From positions 56,680 through 120,679 of the forward strand of contig NZ_MCUW01000010.1 in NCBI RefSeq assembly GCF_002873335.1: DNA of 64,000 nucleotides. The letters run 5' to 3'. The DNA is from Vibrio sp. 10N.286.49.B1. GTDB lineage: Bacteria > Pseudomonadota > Gammaproteobacteria > Enterobacterales > Vibrionaceae. Below the pieces are notes generated by a model, which did no database searches, had not been told where the DNA came from, and saw only the letters and a list, made by a program, of their open reading frames with translations. The position numbers and the translations under genes are program-made. Shown piece after piece: positions 54,274-62,672 of the stretch. The first letter of the stretch is position 1; each line of letters begins with the position of its first letter.

Positions 54274-54798
54274 TTATGAAAATTCGCTTTGTAATGCATC
54301 GATTGTGGTTTCTGATATCAGAATATCGTCAATGTAGTAACGGATATGGTTACCTTGCTTGATACCTACGACAGTCGAGGTATTGCCGTCATTGAGTACC
54401 ACTTCCATCTCGATGGTATTTTCATCGATGTAACGGATGGTACCTGCGTTAGGGGTTGTCATGGTGAGGGGGTCGATAGGCGCGTCGTGTAGGCTTGAAT
54501 CTACCTTATCATTTACCTCTAAGTAGGTTTCTGTTTTGGTATCAAAAATATGGGGTTTACCGTTGATTGGGTTGTGACCTGACCAAAATTCAATGGAGTT
54601 GACCACAAATAGATCGGCCACGAGCGTAAAACCATAGACTGGGGACAAGAGGAAGTTGACGCCTGCACGGGCGTATCGGTTGTCGACAACTTTTACATTG
54701 AATCCCATCAGTTTTTCTGTCACGGCGTTGCTACCAACGCAGCCACTGAGTGAAATAACAGTCGCCATTAAAAATGCAATTTTGGTGGTGGTTTTCAT
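54274..54798 (-). CDS. DUF3332-family lipoprotein
   Basis: A 174-residue lipoprotein (lipobox LSGC, Cys20). KLMGFNVKVVDNRYARAGVNFLLSPVYG, a membrane-like hydrophobic stretch, and EFWSGHNPINGKPHIFDTKT match the DUF3332 family of gammaproteobacteria. The residue after Cys is Val, so outer-membrane sorting is expected. AAGGT precedes the ATG. Function is unknown. Confidence 0.82.
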   Translation of the reverse strand: MKTTTKIAFLMATVISLSGCVGSNAVTEKLMGFNVKVVDNRYARAGVNFLLSPVYGFTLVADLFVVNSIEFWSGHNPINGKPHIFDTKTETYLEVNDKVDSSLHDAPIDPLTMTTPNAGTIRYIDENTIEMEVVLNDGNTSTVVGIKQGNHIRYYIDDILISETTIDALQSEFS

Positions 54799-55275
54799 TG
54801 TTTACCTTGTAAAAATAGATCTATAAAAAACTGCGAAAGAGGCCGTTGTCATGGGTGTAAATGTACCGCTTTAGGTGGTGTGATAACGCCAGGCAGTCAT
54901 GAGGCACGGAGTCTAGTTCTCAAGTCAAATGAGATAAACCAATATGACTTAATGGTTCGTTAAGTCAGAGTTAAAGTTCATGCCTGAAATTTTAAATTGT
55001 TTTAAATCAATACATTAAGTTTTTCTCCTATGAGGTTTGAAACAAAAACACACACTTTTGTCACGGTTGGCATCTGTTTTCTTATTTTTCAGCAAATAAA
55101 GAATTGATGATGCGACGACTAGGGCGTTGATAGCCAAAGTCAGGATGAAAAAAGAGAGGCTTGTGTATAAGTAAGCTTAATCATCACGACAAAAAATCAG
55201 ATTAGTCGTCACCTCTGAGGTCTGTTTTAATGCGCGCATCAATGATAGTCATTCTTTAATTTCTAAGGTGTTTAC
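54799..55275. other. Gene-free region upstream of the DUF3332 gene and the 50-residue gene
   Basis: This 477-base gap should hold the promoters of the divergent DUF3332 lipoprotein and the small gene at 55276. I saw no ORF, long palindrome or RNA-like structure that stands out. Confidence 0.5.
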
Positions 55276-55428
55276 ATGTTCGCAATTGATGATCTAGTAG
55301 TAGCAACGAAAGGTGTGGATTTGGGTCAAATGGTCGTTGTTGGCACAAGCGCAGGCGGTCACTACGTCCACGTTAAAGTGGATGGCGCGACGCTGACTTA
55401 CCCAGCACGTGACCTTAAAAAAGCATAA
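55276..55428 (+). CDS. 50-residue conserved-looking small protein
   Basis: A 50-codon ORF starting MFAIDDLVVATKGVDLGQMV and ending ARDLKKA. Composition is that of a small beta-rich fold (alternating Val, Gly and charged residues; the middle reads GTSAGGHYVHVKVDG). AAGGTG sits nine bases before the ATG and a strong terminator lies 22 bases after the stop, so it is a complete transcription unit. Such short proteins are easily missed. Function not recognised. Confidence 0.72.
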   Translation: MFAIDDLVVATKGVDLGQMVVVGTSAGGHYVHVKVDGATLTYPARDLKKA

Positions 55429-55795
55429 TTACGTACTCGTCTATTCTTTAAAGGCAGCCTTATGGCTGCCTTTTTCTGTTTGTATTCTTTTATTTTCCAC
55501 TATAGACACCCTAAGGGTGCTTGATGCGATTACTCGTTGGTCATTGAGATGTTGATAATAGGTATGTCCCCAATGTCGTGGACTTAATATCAAAGGTTAT
55601 TGTTGACGAAAGATAGATGACTGGACACTGGTAGCATTGATGTCGAGTCCATTGATACCAATATGGTGGAGCATAAATTGGAATCGCTCCAAAGCACTAC
55701 AAGTATCAAAAACACGTTTGGATATAGTCACGATCAACGTTGATTAGCCATTTTGTAGCCCTTGATAAGAGAGGCTGCTTATAGGAAGAGAACTC
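55429..55795. other. Region between the 50-residue gene and the NTF2-like gene
   Basis: It has the terminator at 55450 and a small palindrome CACCCTAAGGGTG near 55508. Otherwise nothing was recognised; a promoter for the 55796 gene is expected. Confidence 0.5.
55450..55475 (+). terminator. Terminator of the 50-residue gene
   Basis: AAAGGCAGCC (55450-55459) pairs with GGCTGCCTTT (55464-55473), followed by T residues. Confidence 0.85.
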
Positions 55796-56305
55796 ATGAA
55801 ATTACGCCGAACTGTGAATCCGATACTGTTGATCATCTGGGCGCTTATCGCTCCCTCTACGGTATTGGCAGAAAACACTCAATCAGAATTGAAACTTGAG
55901 AACGCCTCATTATCTGAGGAGACAAAAAAAGAAGTCTTAGCCAGTGTTCATCAAATGTGGGATGACGCTCGCTCTGCCAATGTCGGGGGGATGTTTGAGA
56001 CTGCACCTGACGATCATACTTATGTTATGGCTGGGTTTCCGTTATGGTCGAAAGCTCAAGCTCTAGAGTTGTATGAGGCGGCGTTTGAAAAAGTATCAGT
56101 GCAAACCATTGATACTGACAAAGAGCAAGTGACGCTGCTGTCGGATTCGGTTGCATTATATGTTGCCGATATGAGCTACACCCAGTATGACGCAAATGGG
56201 CAACCTTTAGAGTCTGGACCTTATGCGATAACCCTCGTCTTAAAAAAGAAAAATGGCGTGTGGCAGAACATTCATACTCATCAATCTTTTCCTTCTGAAC
56301 ATTAG
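55796..56305 (+). CDS. Exported NTF2-like (SnoaL-type) protein
   Basis: A 169-residue protein with a signal peptide (hydrophobic ILLIIWALIAPST, cleavage after VLA) and an NTF2-like cone fold: EVLASVHQMWDDARSANVGGMFETA as first helices and GPYAITLVLKKKNGVWQNIHTHQS as the final strands, the common SnoaL/DUF4440 ending. Substrate binding or a stress role are possible; no catalytic residue pattern is clear. AGGAAGAG precedes the ATG. Confidence 0.72.
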   Translation: MKLRRTVNPILLIIWALIAPSTVLAENTQSELKLENASLSEETKKEVLASVHQMWDDARSANVGGMFETAPDDHTYVMAGFPLWSKAQALELYEAAFEKVSVQTIDTDKEQVTLLSDSVALYVADMSYTQYDANGQPLESGPYAITLVLKKKNGVWQNIHTHQSFPSEH

Positions 56306-56430
56306 TAGTAAAGATCTTACTGCAATAGATGTTGAATATAATCAGTCTTGCGTTAACGTAGTAGGTGACTTGAGCGTTCGATAAACCGTGCGCGCTTGAT
56401 TTAACCACTTCATTAATCAGGAACGATGAT

Positions 56431-57246
56431 TTGAATACTGACCGAAATCCGATAAAAAAAGCGACGCGTATTGAAAGTGTTATGAATTCAGCACTTTGGC
56501 ATTTAGGCCGCCAGGATATGACTGAAAGTGAAGTGCTGAGTAAGCTTAGAGTAAAGACAGATAACGAAGAGTGGATTACTGACACAATCAATAAACTCAA
56601 GGACTTTGGTTACCTAAAGTCTGATCAAGTGTTCGCTGAGCAATTTAGTGAGCGCGCATTTATGGGAGAGTACGGTTCGAGTTATATCCTTAAAAAGTTA
56701 AAGCAAAAAGGGATCTCAGAAGCACTGATATTGGAATGCATCGATAAGGTCAAAAATGACAAGAATATTGATGAGCAAACCATTTTGATCGACCGAGTTA
56801 ATCATTACTATCAATCGTTTACGATGAGTAAAGAAAAGCTATACTCGACGCTGCAAAATCGTGGATTCAGTTATGCGCAAGTGCGAGAAGCGGTGAATCA
56901 ACACGTGAGTGTAGGACAGTTACAATCGAAGCTAGAGATCAAAGCGGAAAAGGCCGATCTCGAAAAGGAAGTATTGAAGTTGGCTCGAAAAGGCAAAGGC
57001 TTGATTGTTATTCGTCAGGAGTTGCGCCAGCGCAAAATTGATATTTCAGACTTAGACGCAGTACTTAATCGATTAATGGAATCTGAGCAGATTGATTTTT
57101 TCCAACAGTGTTTAGAACAGTTAGAAAAAAAATCGTACGATGTCAGCAATAGAAATGAACGCAGTAAGGCATACGGTATGTTGAGCCGTAAAGGGTTCTC
57201 TTCGGAAGAAATCCAGTACGCACTTAGTGAGGCTAGTGAAAAATAA
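56431..57246 (+). CDS. recX: RecX-family protein, long form
   Basis: A 271-residue helical protein built of RecX-type three-helix repeats: ALWHLGRQDMTESEVLSKLRVK, DTINKLKDFGYLKSDQVFAEQFSER and SSYILKKLKQKGISEALILE match RecX, which binds RecA filaments and limits their growth. Typical gammaproteobacterial RecX is about 150 residues; here a second half with similar repeats (YSTLQNRGFSYAQVREAV and YGMLSRKGFSSEEIQYAL) is added, as in Gram-positive RecX. No recA gene adjoins. The start is TTG at 56431, with AGGA nine bases upstream; the ATG before it leads to a stop. Confidence 0.72.
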   Translation: MNTDRNPIKKATRIESVMNSALWHLGRQDMTESEVLSKLRVKTDNEEWITDTINKLKDFGYLKSDQVFAEQFSERAFMGEYGSSYILKKLKQKGISEALILECIDKVKNDKNIDEQTILIDRVNHYYQSFTMSKEKLYSTLQNRGFSYAQVREAVNQHVSVGQLQSKLEIKAEKADLEKEVLKLARKGKGLIVIRQELRQRKIDISDLDAVLNRLMESEQIDFFQQCLEQLEKKSYDVSNRNERSKAYGMLSRKGFSSEEIQYALSEASEK

Positions 57247-57413
57247 TCTGATAGCGGGACGAATTTATATTCGTTCAGAATATCGCGCCCATTTCTATCT
57301 CGGCTAACACGTATTACATTTGTTCGTCATCGACTTACTTTGCGTTTCAAGCCACATTTCTCTCGTCGAATTACTTCTATACTGAAGATAATTCGATGGA
57401 AGAGGGAATGCCG

Positions 57414-57671
57414 ATGCTCAACGAAAACCATGCCTTTATTTTAGATTTTCCTGATCTTAAATTAGATATAGTGCAACTCAATCACGACGATCCAACCTTC
57501 AAAGCCAATCTTCAGCAATACCATCAACTTGATTATGATATTCGCCAGTTAGAGATCTCGGGCAGTCCGATCGATGACGACAGTATGCACGCGCTCAAGC
57601 TTAAGCGTATGGAGCTCAAAGATACCCTTTATAAGCAGTTGACCGAACACCATGAACAAGCCAGTCACTAG
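57414..57671 (+). CDS. YdcH-family (DUF465) protein
   Basis: An 85-residue protein rich in helices: FPDLKLDIVQLNHDDPTFKANLQQYHQLDYDIRQLE, then ALKLKRMELKDTLYKQL, the pattern of DUF465/YdcH coiled-coil proteins. Three in-frame ATGs exist; AGAGGG is seven bases before the third (57414), which I chose. Function is unknown in most bacteria. Confidence 0.82.
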   Translation: MLNENHAFILDFPDLKLDIVQLNHDDPTFKANLQQYHQLDYDIRQLEISGSPIDDDSMHALKLKRMELKDTLYKQLTEHHEQASH

Positions 57672-57766
57672 GCGGTAACTGAGTGTCACGTTAAAGTGTC
57701 GTTCTGGTGAAGACGATCGGCACTTATTTTGGCTGTTGAGGTTGGCAGTATGTCGTTAACAGACAC

Positions 57767-57792
57767 AAAAAGGCCGCCAATGGCGACCTTTC
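57767..57792 (-). terminator. Terminator of the cold-shock gene
   Basis: AAAGG-C-CGCC pairs with GGCG-A-CCTTT (57769-57791) with one mismatch. T residues follow on the minus strand. Confidence 0.7.
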
Positions 57793-57826
57793 GTTTATTC
57801 GTAAAAGCTTACGTAGTAATGGCTAA

Positions 57827-58039
57827 TTAGATAGCAACAACGTTGTTAGCTTGAAGACCTTTTTGGCCTTGCTCTACTTCGAAAGACACTTTTTGGCCTT
57901 CGTTAAGAGTCTTGAAACCTTCAGATGCGATAGCACGGAAATGTACGAATACATCATCACCACCGTTATCTTGAGTTAGGAAACCGAAACCTTTAGTTTC
58001 GTTGAACCATTTTACTGTACCAGTTGTTGTATTAGACAT
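57827..58039 (-). CDS. CspA-family cold-shock protein
   Basis: A 70-residue OB-fold RNA chaperone. RNP1 is [10 protein letters not shown] and RNP2 is DVFVHFRAI, both intact, with the start [14 protein letters not shown]. The ATG at 58039 follows AGGGGC; an extra in-frame ATG six codons upstream is less likely. The long leader upstream (58040-58455 side) is typical of temperature-controlled csp genes. Confidence 0.93.
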   Translation of the reverse strand: MSNTTTGTVKWFNETKGFGFLTQDNGGDDVFVHFRAIASEGFKTLNEGQKVSFEVEQGQKGLQANNVVAI

Positions 58040-58057
58040 GTGATGCCCCTTATTCAT

Positions 58058-58455
58058 TTGATTTAAGAAAAGTTCAATGTTAACAAGCTGTTATGATTGT
58101 CAGTTTGTTAATTGCTTGAATTATATCATGTTACGCTAAAATAAAAGGGAAACGCCTAGCTACAAAAACATGGTTTTAGTAGTGGAAGTTTTACTTGTAC
58201 TCGATGCTGCATTTAATAACTCTCTGAACAACTGAGCGCTATAGTATAGATTGTTTGTTTTTTGTACAGTGTTATTTTCAATTTTCTTAAATATATTGGT
58301 TACACAGTACGTTGAGAATTGATGAACATTTTGTTGAGGCGCAGTGTCGTTGGGCTTCATGAACGAGTTTCAACACTATTGCGCTTTTGCTGCCCGCACA
58401 TGTCAATGTTAGAACAGGGCTAGACGACTGGTCTATTTTTGAGTATGGTACTGCA
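58058..58455. other. Region between the cold-shock gene and nemR-like gene
   Basis: About 400 bases holding the cold-shock leader and promoter (minus) and the regulator promoter (plus). The only clear site is the 15-base NemR-type palindrome at 58421. No other gene is supported. Confidence 0.5.
58421..58435. promoter_or_regulatory. NemR-type operator before the TetR gene
   Basis: TAGACGACTGGTCTA has TAGAC/GTCTA arms around five bases. An identical 15-mer occurs at 59122-59136. It fits the NemR box (TAGAC-n-GTCTA). Confidence 0.8.
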
Positions 58456-59037
58456 ATGAATACAAAAACCAATGATACACGCCAGCATATTTTGGATGTC
58501 GGTTACCAGTTAGTGGTAACGAAAGGCTTTACCAGTGTTGGCTTGTCTGAACTACTCAAAACCGCTGATGTGCCGAAAGGTTCGTTTTATCACTACTTCA
58601 AATCGAAGGAACAATTTGGCGAGGCGTTAATTGAAGACTACTTCCAGCAGTATTTAGAACGTATCAACAGCATTCTAGAATTAGGGCAAGGCAGCGGGCT
58701 TGATCGCGTTTTAGCCTACTTTGGCCGCTGGCTAAGTGTAGAAGGTGGCAGCTGTAATGCCCACAAGTGCTTAGTGGTAAAACTCAGCGCAGAGGTGTCC
58801 GATCTCTCAACACCCATGCGAGAGGCGTTATTGTCTGGCGCTAACCGTGTCGTGGCAGCGATTGCCAAGTGCTTACAAGAAGGTACTGAAGATGGCTCGA
58901 TTAATGTGGCGGATAGCAAAAATACCGCACAGGTTATCTATCAACTTTGGCTTGGCGCAAGCTTAATGAGCAAACTTACTCAAGATCAACTAGGGTTAGA
59001 GCAAGCGTTTATTACAACCAAACAACTTTTGGTTTAA
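58456..59037 (+). CDS. nemR: TetR-family repressor, NemR-like
   Basis: A 193-residue TetR-family regulator. N-terminal helix-turn-helix is VTKGFTSVGLSELLKTADVPKGSFYHYFKSKEQFG; the ligand domain includes Cys residues (GSCNAHKC) resembling the reactive cysteines that make E. coli NemR respond to electrophiles and hypochlorite. The frame is open from 58387, but the ATG at 58456 is just downstream of the operator and gives the family length. It likely represses itself and the reductase block that follows. Confidence 0.87.
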   Translation: MNTKTNDTRQHILDVGYQLVVTKGFTSVGLSELLKTADVPKGSFYHYFKSKEQFGEALIEDYFQQYLERINSILELGQGSGLDRVLAYFGRWLSVEGGSCNAHKCLVVKLSAEVSDLSTPMREALLSGANRVVAAIAKCLQEGTEDGSINVADSKNTAQVIYQLWLGASLMSKLTQDQLGLEQAFITTKQLLV

Positions 59038-59050
59038 CCCCTATACATTC

Positions 59051-59109
59051 CCCGCCTAACGGGCTGTGTTCTCCACATGATGGAGGGGCAGTAATAAGGC
59101 GGGATTTTT
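59051..59109 (+). terminator. Possible terminator after the NemR-like gene
   Basis: CCCGCCT (59051-59057) pairs with AGGCGGG (59097-59103), followed by ATTTTT. The loop is long and contains smaller stems. Confidence 0.5.
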
Positions 59110-59121
59110 AGAAATGAACAC

Positions 59122-59136
59122 TAGACGACTGGTCTA
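59122..59136. promoter_or_regulatory. NemR-type operator before the CurA-like gene
   Basis: TAGACGACTGGTCTA, identical to the 58421 site, 47 bases before the reductase start. Confidence 0.8.
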
Positions 59137-59182
59137 ATTTTGTGACTCAGATCGGTTTAACCTGAGATAAAGGAATAACATA

Positions 59183-60214
59183 ATGACTCAAATGACTAAC
59201 CGCCGTGTTGTATTGGCTTCTCGCCCAGTTGGCGCACCTACCCAAAATGATTTTAGAATTGAGAATGCGGACATACCAAGCATCGGTGATAACGAAATGC
59301 TACTTCGTAGTATCTATTTGTCGCTTGACCCGTACATGCGTGGCCGCATGAGCGCAGCAAAATCCTACGCTGACCCGGTTGAGATTGATGACGTAATGGT
59401 TGGGGCGACAGTGTGTCAGGTTGAGCAATCCAATAACGCTGATTTCCCAGTGGGTGAGTGGGTACTCGCTTATACCGGTTGGCAGGATTATGGCGTATCA
59501 AAAGGTGAAGGTTTAATCAAGTTAGGCCAACACCCAACTCACCCGTCATTTGCATTAGGTATCATGGGTATGCCTGGGTTTACCGCTTACATGGGCTTGC
59601 TTGATATTGGTGCGCCTAAAGCAGGTGAAACGTTAGTGGTGGCTGCGGCTACCGGCCCTGTAGGCGCAACGGTTGGTCAAATTGGTAAGTTAAAGGGTTG
59701 CCGTGTGATTGGCGTAGCGGGTGGTGAAGAAAAATGCCGTTATGCGAAAGAAGTGTTGGGCTTTGATGAGTGTATTGACCATAAAGCGGATGACTTTGCA
59801 GAGCAGCTTGCCGCCGTGTGTGATAAAGGCATCGATGTCTATTTCGAAAATGTTGGCGGTAAAGTGTTCGACGCGGTTTTACCACTATTAAATACCGCGG
59901 CACGAGTGCCACTTTGTGGGCTGGTTTCTCAATACAATGCAACGTCGCTACCGGATGGTCCTGACCGTATGTCAGCGCTGATGGGTACTCTATTAGTTAA
60001 GCGCATTAAGATGCAGGGCTTTATCATCTTTGATGACTACGCAGATCGCTACAATGAATTTGCCCAAGATATGACGGCTTGGTTGGCTGAAGGAAAAATG
60101 CAATATCGTGAGCATCTTGTTGATGGCCTTGAACAAGCACCAGAGGCGTTTATGGGTCTGCTAGAAGGTAAAAACTTCGGTAAGTTAGTCATTCAGGTTA
60201 ACCAACCTAAATAA
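59183..60214 (+). CDS. Medium-chain NADP-dependent oxidoreductase, CurA-like
   Basis: A 343-residue zinc-independent alkenal/one oxidoreductase. The N-terminus NRRVVLASRPVGAP and SLDPYMRGRMS match leukotriene B4 dehydrogenase and curcumin reductase CurA; the cofactor motif is AAATGPVGATVGQIGK. These enzymes reduce the alpha,beta double bond of reactive enals and enones. AAGGA precedes the ATG. It sits behind a NemR operator, so it is likely an electrophile-detoxifying enzyme. Confidence 0.9.
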   Translation: MTQMTNRRVVLASRPVGAPTQNDFRIENADIPSIGDNEMLLRSIYLSLDPYMRGRMSAAKSYADPVEIDDVMVGATVCQVEQSNNADFPVGEWVLAYTGWQDYGVSKGEGLIKLGQHPTHPSFALGIMGMPGFTAYMGLLDIGAPKAGETLVVAAATGPVGATVGQIGKLKGCRVIGVAGGEEKCRYAKEVLGFDECIDHKADDFAEQLAAVCDKGIDVYFENVGGKVFDAVLPLLNTAARVPLCGLVSQYNATSLPDGPDRMSALMGTLLVKRIKMQGFIIFDDYADRYNEFAQDMTAWLAEGKMQYREHLVDGLEQAPEAFMGLLEGKNFGKLVIQVNQPK

Positions 60215-60360
60215 GCTGATTAGGCGAAAGAATTCGATAGTTAATGGCTAATCGATTTGCAGGCTTCTCAACCTATAACTCTGTAGATCTAAGGCCAAAA
60301 ACAACGCCTCGGCTTTGCGCTGTCAAAGTCGAGGCACGACATCAAGTAAAGGGAAATATT

Positions 60361-60978
60361 ATGATCACGCTTCACCACTTAAACAAGTCGCGCTCAAAGC
60401 GCATCATTTGGTTGCTTGAAGAACTGGGTGTCGACTATCAAATTAAGCCTTATCAAAGAGACAGCGTGACATTTCTTGCACCGCCAGAGTTAAAGAGTAT
60501 TCACCCACTTGGTAAATCACCAGTACTAGAAGATGATGGGCTAATTGTTACCGAGTCTGGGGCGATTACTGAATACCTTATCGACAAGTATGGAAAAGGA
60601 TCGCTAGCACCAGCGCGCGGTACTCGTGAATACACGGAGTATTCTCAGTGGCTACATTTTGCAGAAAGCTCGGCAATACTGCCGTTATTGCTAAAACTTT
60701 TTGTCGCTAAAGATGGCTGTAAAACTCACTTCCTAGCCGATTATGCTGACGCGGAAACGGCCAAGGTACTGAGTTACTTTGACCAAAGCTTAGCGGGTAA
60801 AACATACCTCGTTGACGAGCAATTGTCGGGTGCCGATATTATGATGTCTTTCATTGTGGAAAACTTAGTCAATAACGGTGCGATAGCGAACTTTTCTAAC
60901 CTTGAAAAGTATGCAAAGCAACTTGCTACGCACGACGCATTTAACAAAGCTGATGAGGTTGAGGTTCGTTATTCATAA
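60361..60978 (+). CDS. Glutathione S-transferase
   Basis: A 205-residue GST. The thioredoxin-like N-terminal domain starts MITLHHLNKSRSKRIIWLLEELG and has the cis-Pro/Ser motif LGKSPVLEDDGLIVTESGAI where glutathione binds; the helical C-terminal domain follows, with LSGADIMMSF. The frame is open from 60244, but ATG at 60361 follows AAAGGGA and matches the family start. Third enzyme of the NemR-type block, conjugating or reducing electrophiles. Confidence 0.9.
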   Translation: MITLHHLNKSRSKRIIWLLEELGVDYQIKPYQRDSVTFLAPPELKSIHPLGKSPVLEDDGLIVTESGAITEYLIDKYGKGSLAPARGTREYTEYSQWLHFAESSAILPLLLKLFVAKDGCKTHFLADYADAETAKVLSYFDQSLAGKTYLVDEQLSGADIMMSFIVENLVNNGAIANFSNLEKYAKQLATHDAFNKADEVEVRYS

Positions 60979-60990
60979 CGTTTGACGACC

Positions 60991-61017
60991 GCTATGCCGC
61001 CTTTGTGTTGGCATAGC
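60991..61017 (+). other. Hairpin between gst and nemA-like gene
   Basis: GCTATGCC (60991-60998) pairs with GGCATAGC (61010-61017). No T run follows. Confidence 0.5.
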
Positions 61018-61081
61018 TCGCTTACCTGTCGACATCACTGTTCTCAGGTTCATTTAAAGTAATACAACAGTAAGAGCCGGC

Positions 61082-62326
61082 ATGAATTCTATTAATCTCA
61101 ACAAACCTTTTTCACTCGCTAATGGTCAGGTTATTAAGAATCGCTTGTTCAAATCGGCGATGAGTGAACAACTTGGTGACAAGCAACATAACCCAATGCC
61201 CGGTTTAGTCACCTTATACCAACGATGGGCTAAAGGCGGAATTGGGTTGGCCATGACGGGGAACGTGATGGTCGATAGAGCGGCACTTGGTGAACCCAAA
61301 AATGTTGTTTTAGATGAGCAAAGCGATTTAGTGATATTTCGTGAGTGGGCTAACGCTGGAAAGCAAAATGGTTCACAGATATGGATGCAGCTTAACCACC
61401 CTGGAAAACAAATCCCTAAATTCTTATGCGACGAGCCGGTTGCCCCTTCTGCGATCTCGTTAGAGCGCGGTTTAGAAAAAGGCTTTAATACTCCGCGAGC
61501 ACTGAATGAGAATGAAATCCATAATATTATTCGTCAATTTGTCACCAGTGCCAAGCTTGCGAAACAAGCGGGCTTTAGCGGGGTGCAGATTCATGGTGCG
61601 CATGGTTATCTTGTGAGTCAGTTTTTATCATCGAGACATAACCAGCGAGACGATCAATGGGGAGGTTCGCTAGAAAACCGACTTCGATTTGTCCTGGAAG
61701 TCTACCGTGCAATCCGTAAAGAGGTGGGCGATGATTTCCCTATTGGGATCAAACTCAATAGTGCCGATTTTATGAAAGGCGGTTTCACGGAAGAGGAGTC
61801 GATGAAAGTTGTCCAAGCCCTCAGTGCAAACGGCATCGATTTAATCGAAATATCGGGTGGTACTTACGAAAGCCCTTCGATGATGGGGGACAAAAGCAAA
61901 AGTGAACCAGTCAAAGAAAGCACACTAAAACGTGAGGCTTACTTTATGGATTATATGGTAAAGGCTAGAGAGTTGGTCAGTACACCATTGGTGGTCACGG
62001 GCGGCTTTAGAACCGGTCAGGCGATGAATGAAGCATTGAATACCTCTGCCACTGACTTTATTGGCATTGCACGAACCATGGCCGTTGATCCAGACTTTCC
62101 AAATAAACTCATTGAAAATCCAAACTATGGCATGCCGCTCACGGTGCCAACAACAGGTAAGCCAGCGCTGGATAAAATGGCGATGGTTGGGTTGGTATGG
62201 TATGAACACCAAATGTGGCGTATTGCGGCAGGTAAAGAAGTCAATCCTAACCTAAGCGCACTGGGTGTAGTGGTTAAAACCATACTAAGTGCTGGCTGGC
62301 ATACGTTTAAAAAGCGCAGAGTGTAA
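61082..62326 (+). CDS. nemA: Old Yellow Enzyme-family flavin reductase
   Basis: A 414-residue FMN-dependent OYE barrel. QLNHPGKQ supplies the active-site His, GVQIHGAHGYLVSQFLSSRHNQR and DDQWGGSLENRLRF are family signatures and VTGGFRTG with DFIGIARTMAVDPD binds the phosphate. It reduces activated alkenes or nitro compounds (NemA-type). It is somewhat longer than E. coli NemA and more like the class of 2,4-dienoyl-reductase-like OYEs, so the gene name is by context. Start ATG at 61082. A hairpin follows at 62344. Confidence 0.88.
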   Translation: MNSINLNKPFSLANGQVIKNRLFKSAMSEQLGDKQHNPMPGLVTLYQRWAKGGIGLAMTGNVMVDRAALGEPKNVVLDEQSDLVIFREWANAGKQNGSQIWMQLNHPGKQIPKFLCDEPVAPSAISLERGLEKGFNTPRALNENEIHNIIRQFVTSAKLAKQAGFSGVQIHGAHGYLVSQFLSSRHNQRDDQWGGSLENRLRFVLEVYRAIRKEVGDDFPIGIKLNSADFMKGGFTEEESMKVVQALSANGIDLIEISGGTYESPSMMGDKSKSEPVKESTLKREAYFMDYMVKARELVSTPLVVTGGFRTGQAMNEALNTSATDFIGIARTMAVDPDFPNKLIENPNYGMPLTVPTTGKPALDKMAMVGLVWYEHQMWRIAAGKEVNPNLSALGVVVKTILSAGWHTFKKRRV

Positions 62327-62672
62327 AAAATAGAATAGGCACACTATCAGAACCTTGATTGAGGTTCTGATAGGTAAAGTGTCCTTCTAGAGGCGATTTT
62401 ATCCTACTCAAATATTCTTAAACCTACTGAGATAGCACTTCAAGTCAACGTTCGCTAGACAGGTGTTAACGAGTTCCCGCAACATATCATCATCTTGTTT
62501 ATCCACAGTATCGTAAATGCCATTGGTTACAGTGTTGTTTGGCTCTATTTCGATACGTTTTGGTGCGTGATTAATGATAGTATTTTGAATGAGATAGAAA
62601 GGTGTTTTGTCATTATTACCATTTTATCTTGGTCCTTATCTCAGTCAGATATTTTATTAAAAAGGAAGTCGC
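62327..62672. other. Region between OYE and S33 peptidase genes
   Basis: It contains the perfect 12-base hairpin at 62344 and no supported gene. Short ORFs overlapping here have unlikely translations. Confidence 0.5.
62344..62373 (+). terminator. Hairpin after the OYE gene
   Basis: CTATCAGAACCT (62344-62355) pairs perfectly with AGGTTCTGATAG (62362-62373). T-poor, so either a weak terminator or a 3'-end stabiliser. Confidence 0.6.
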
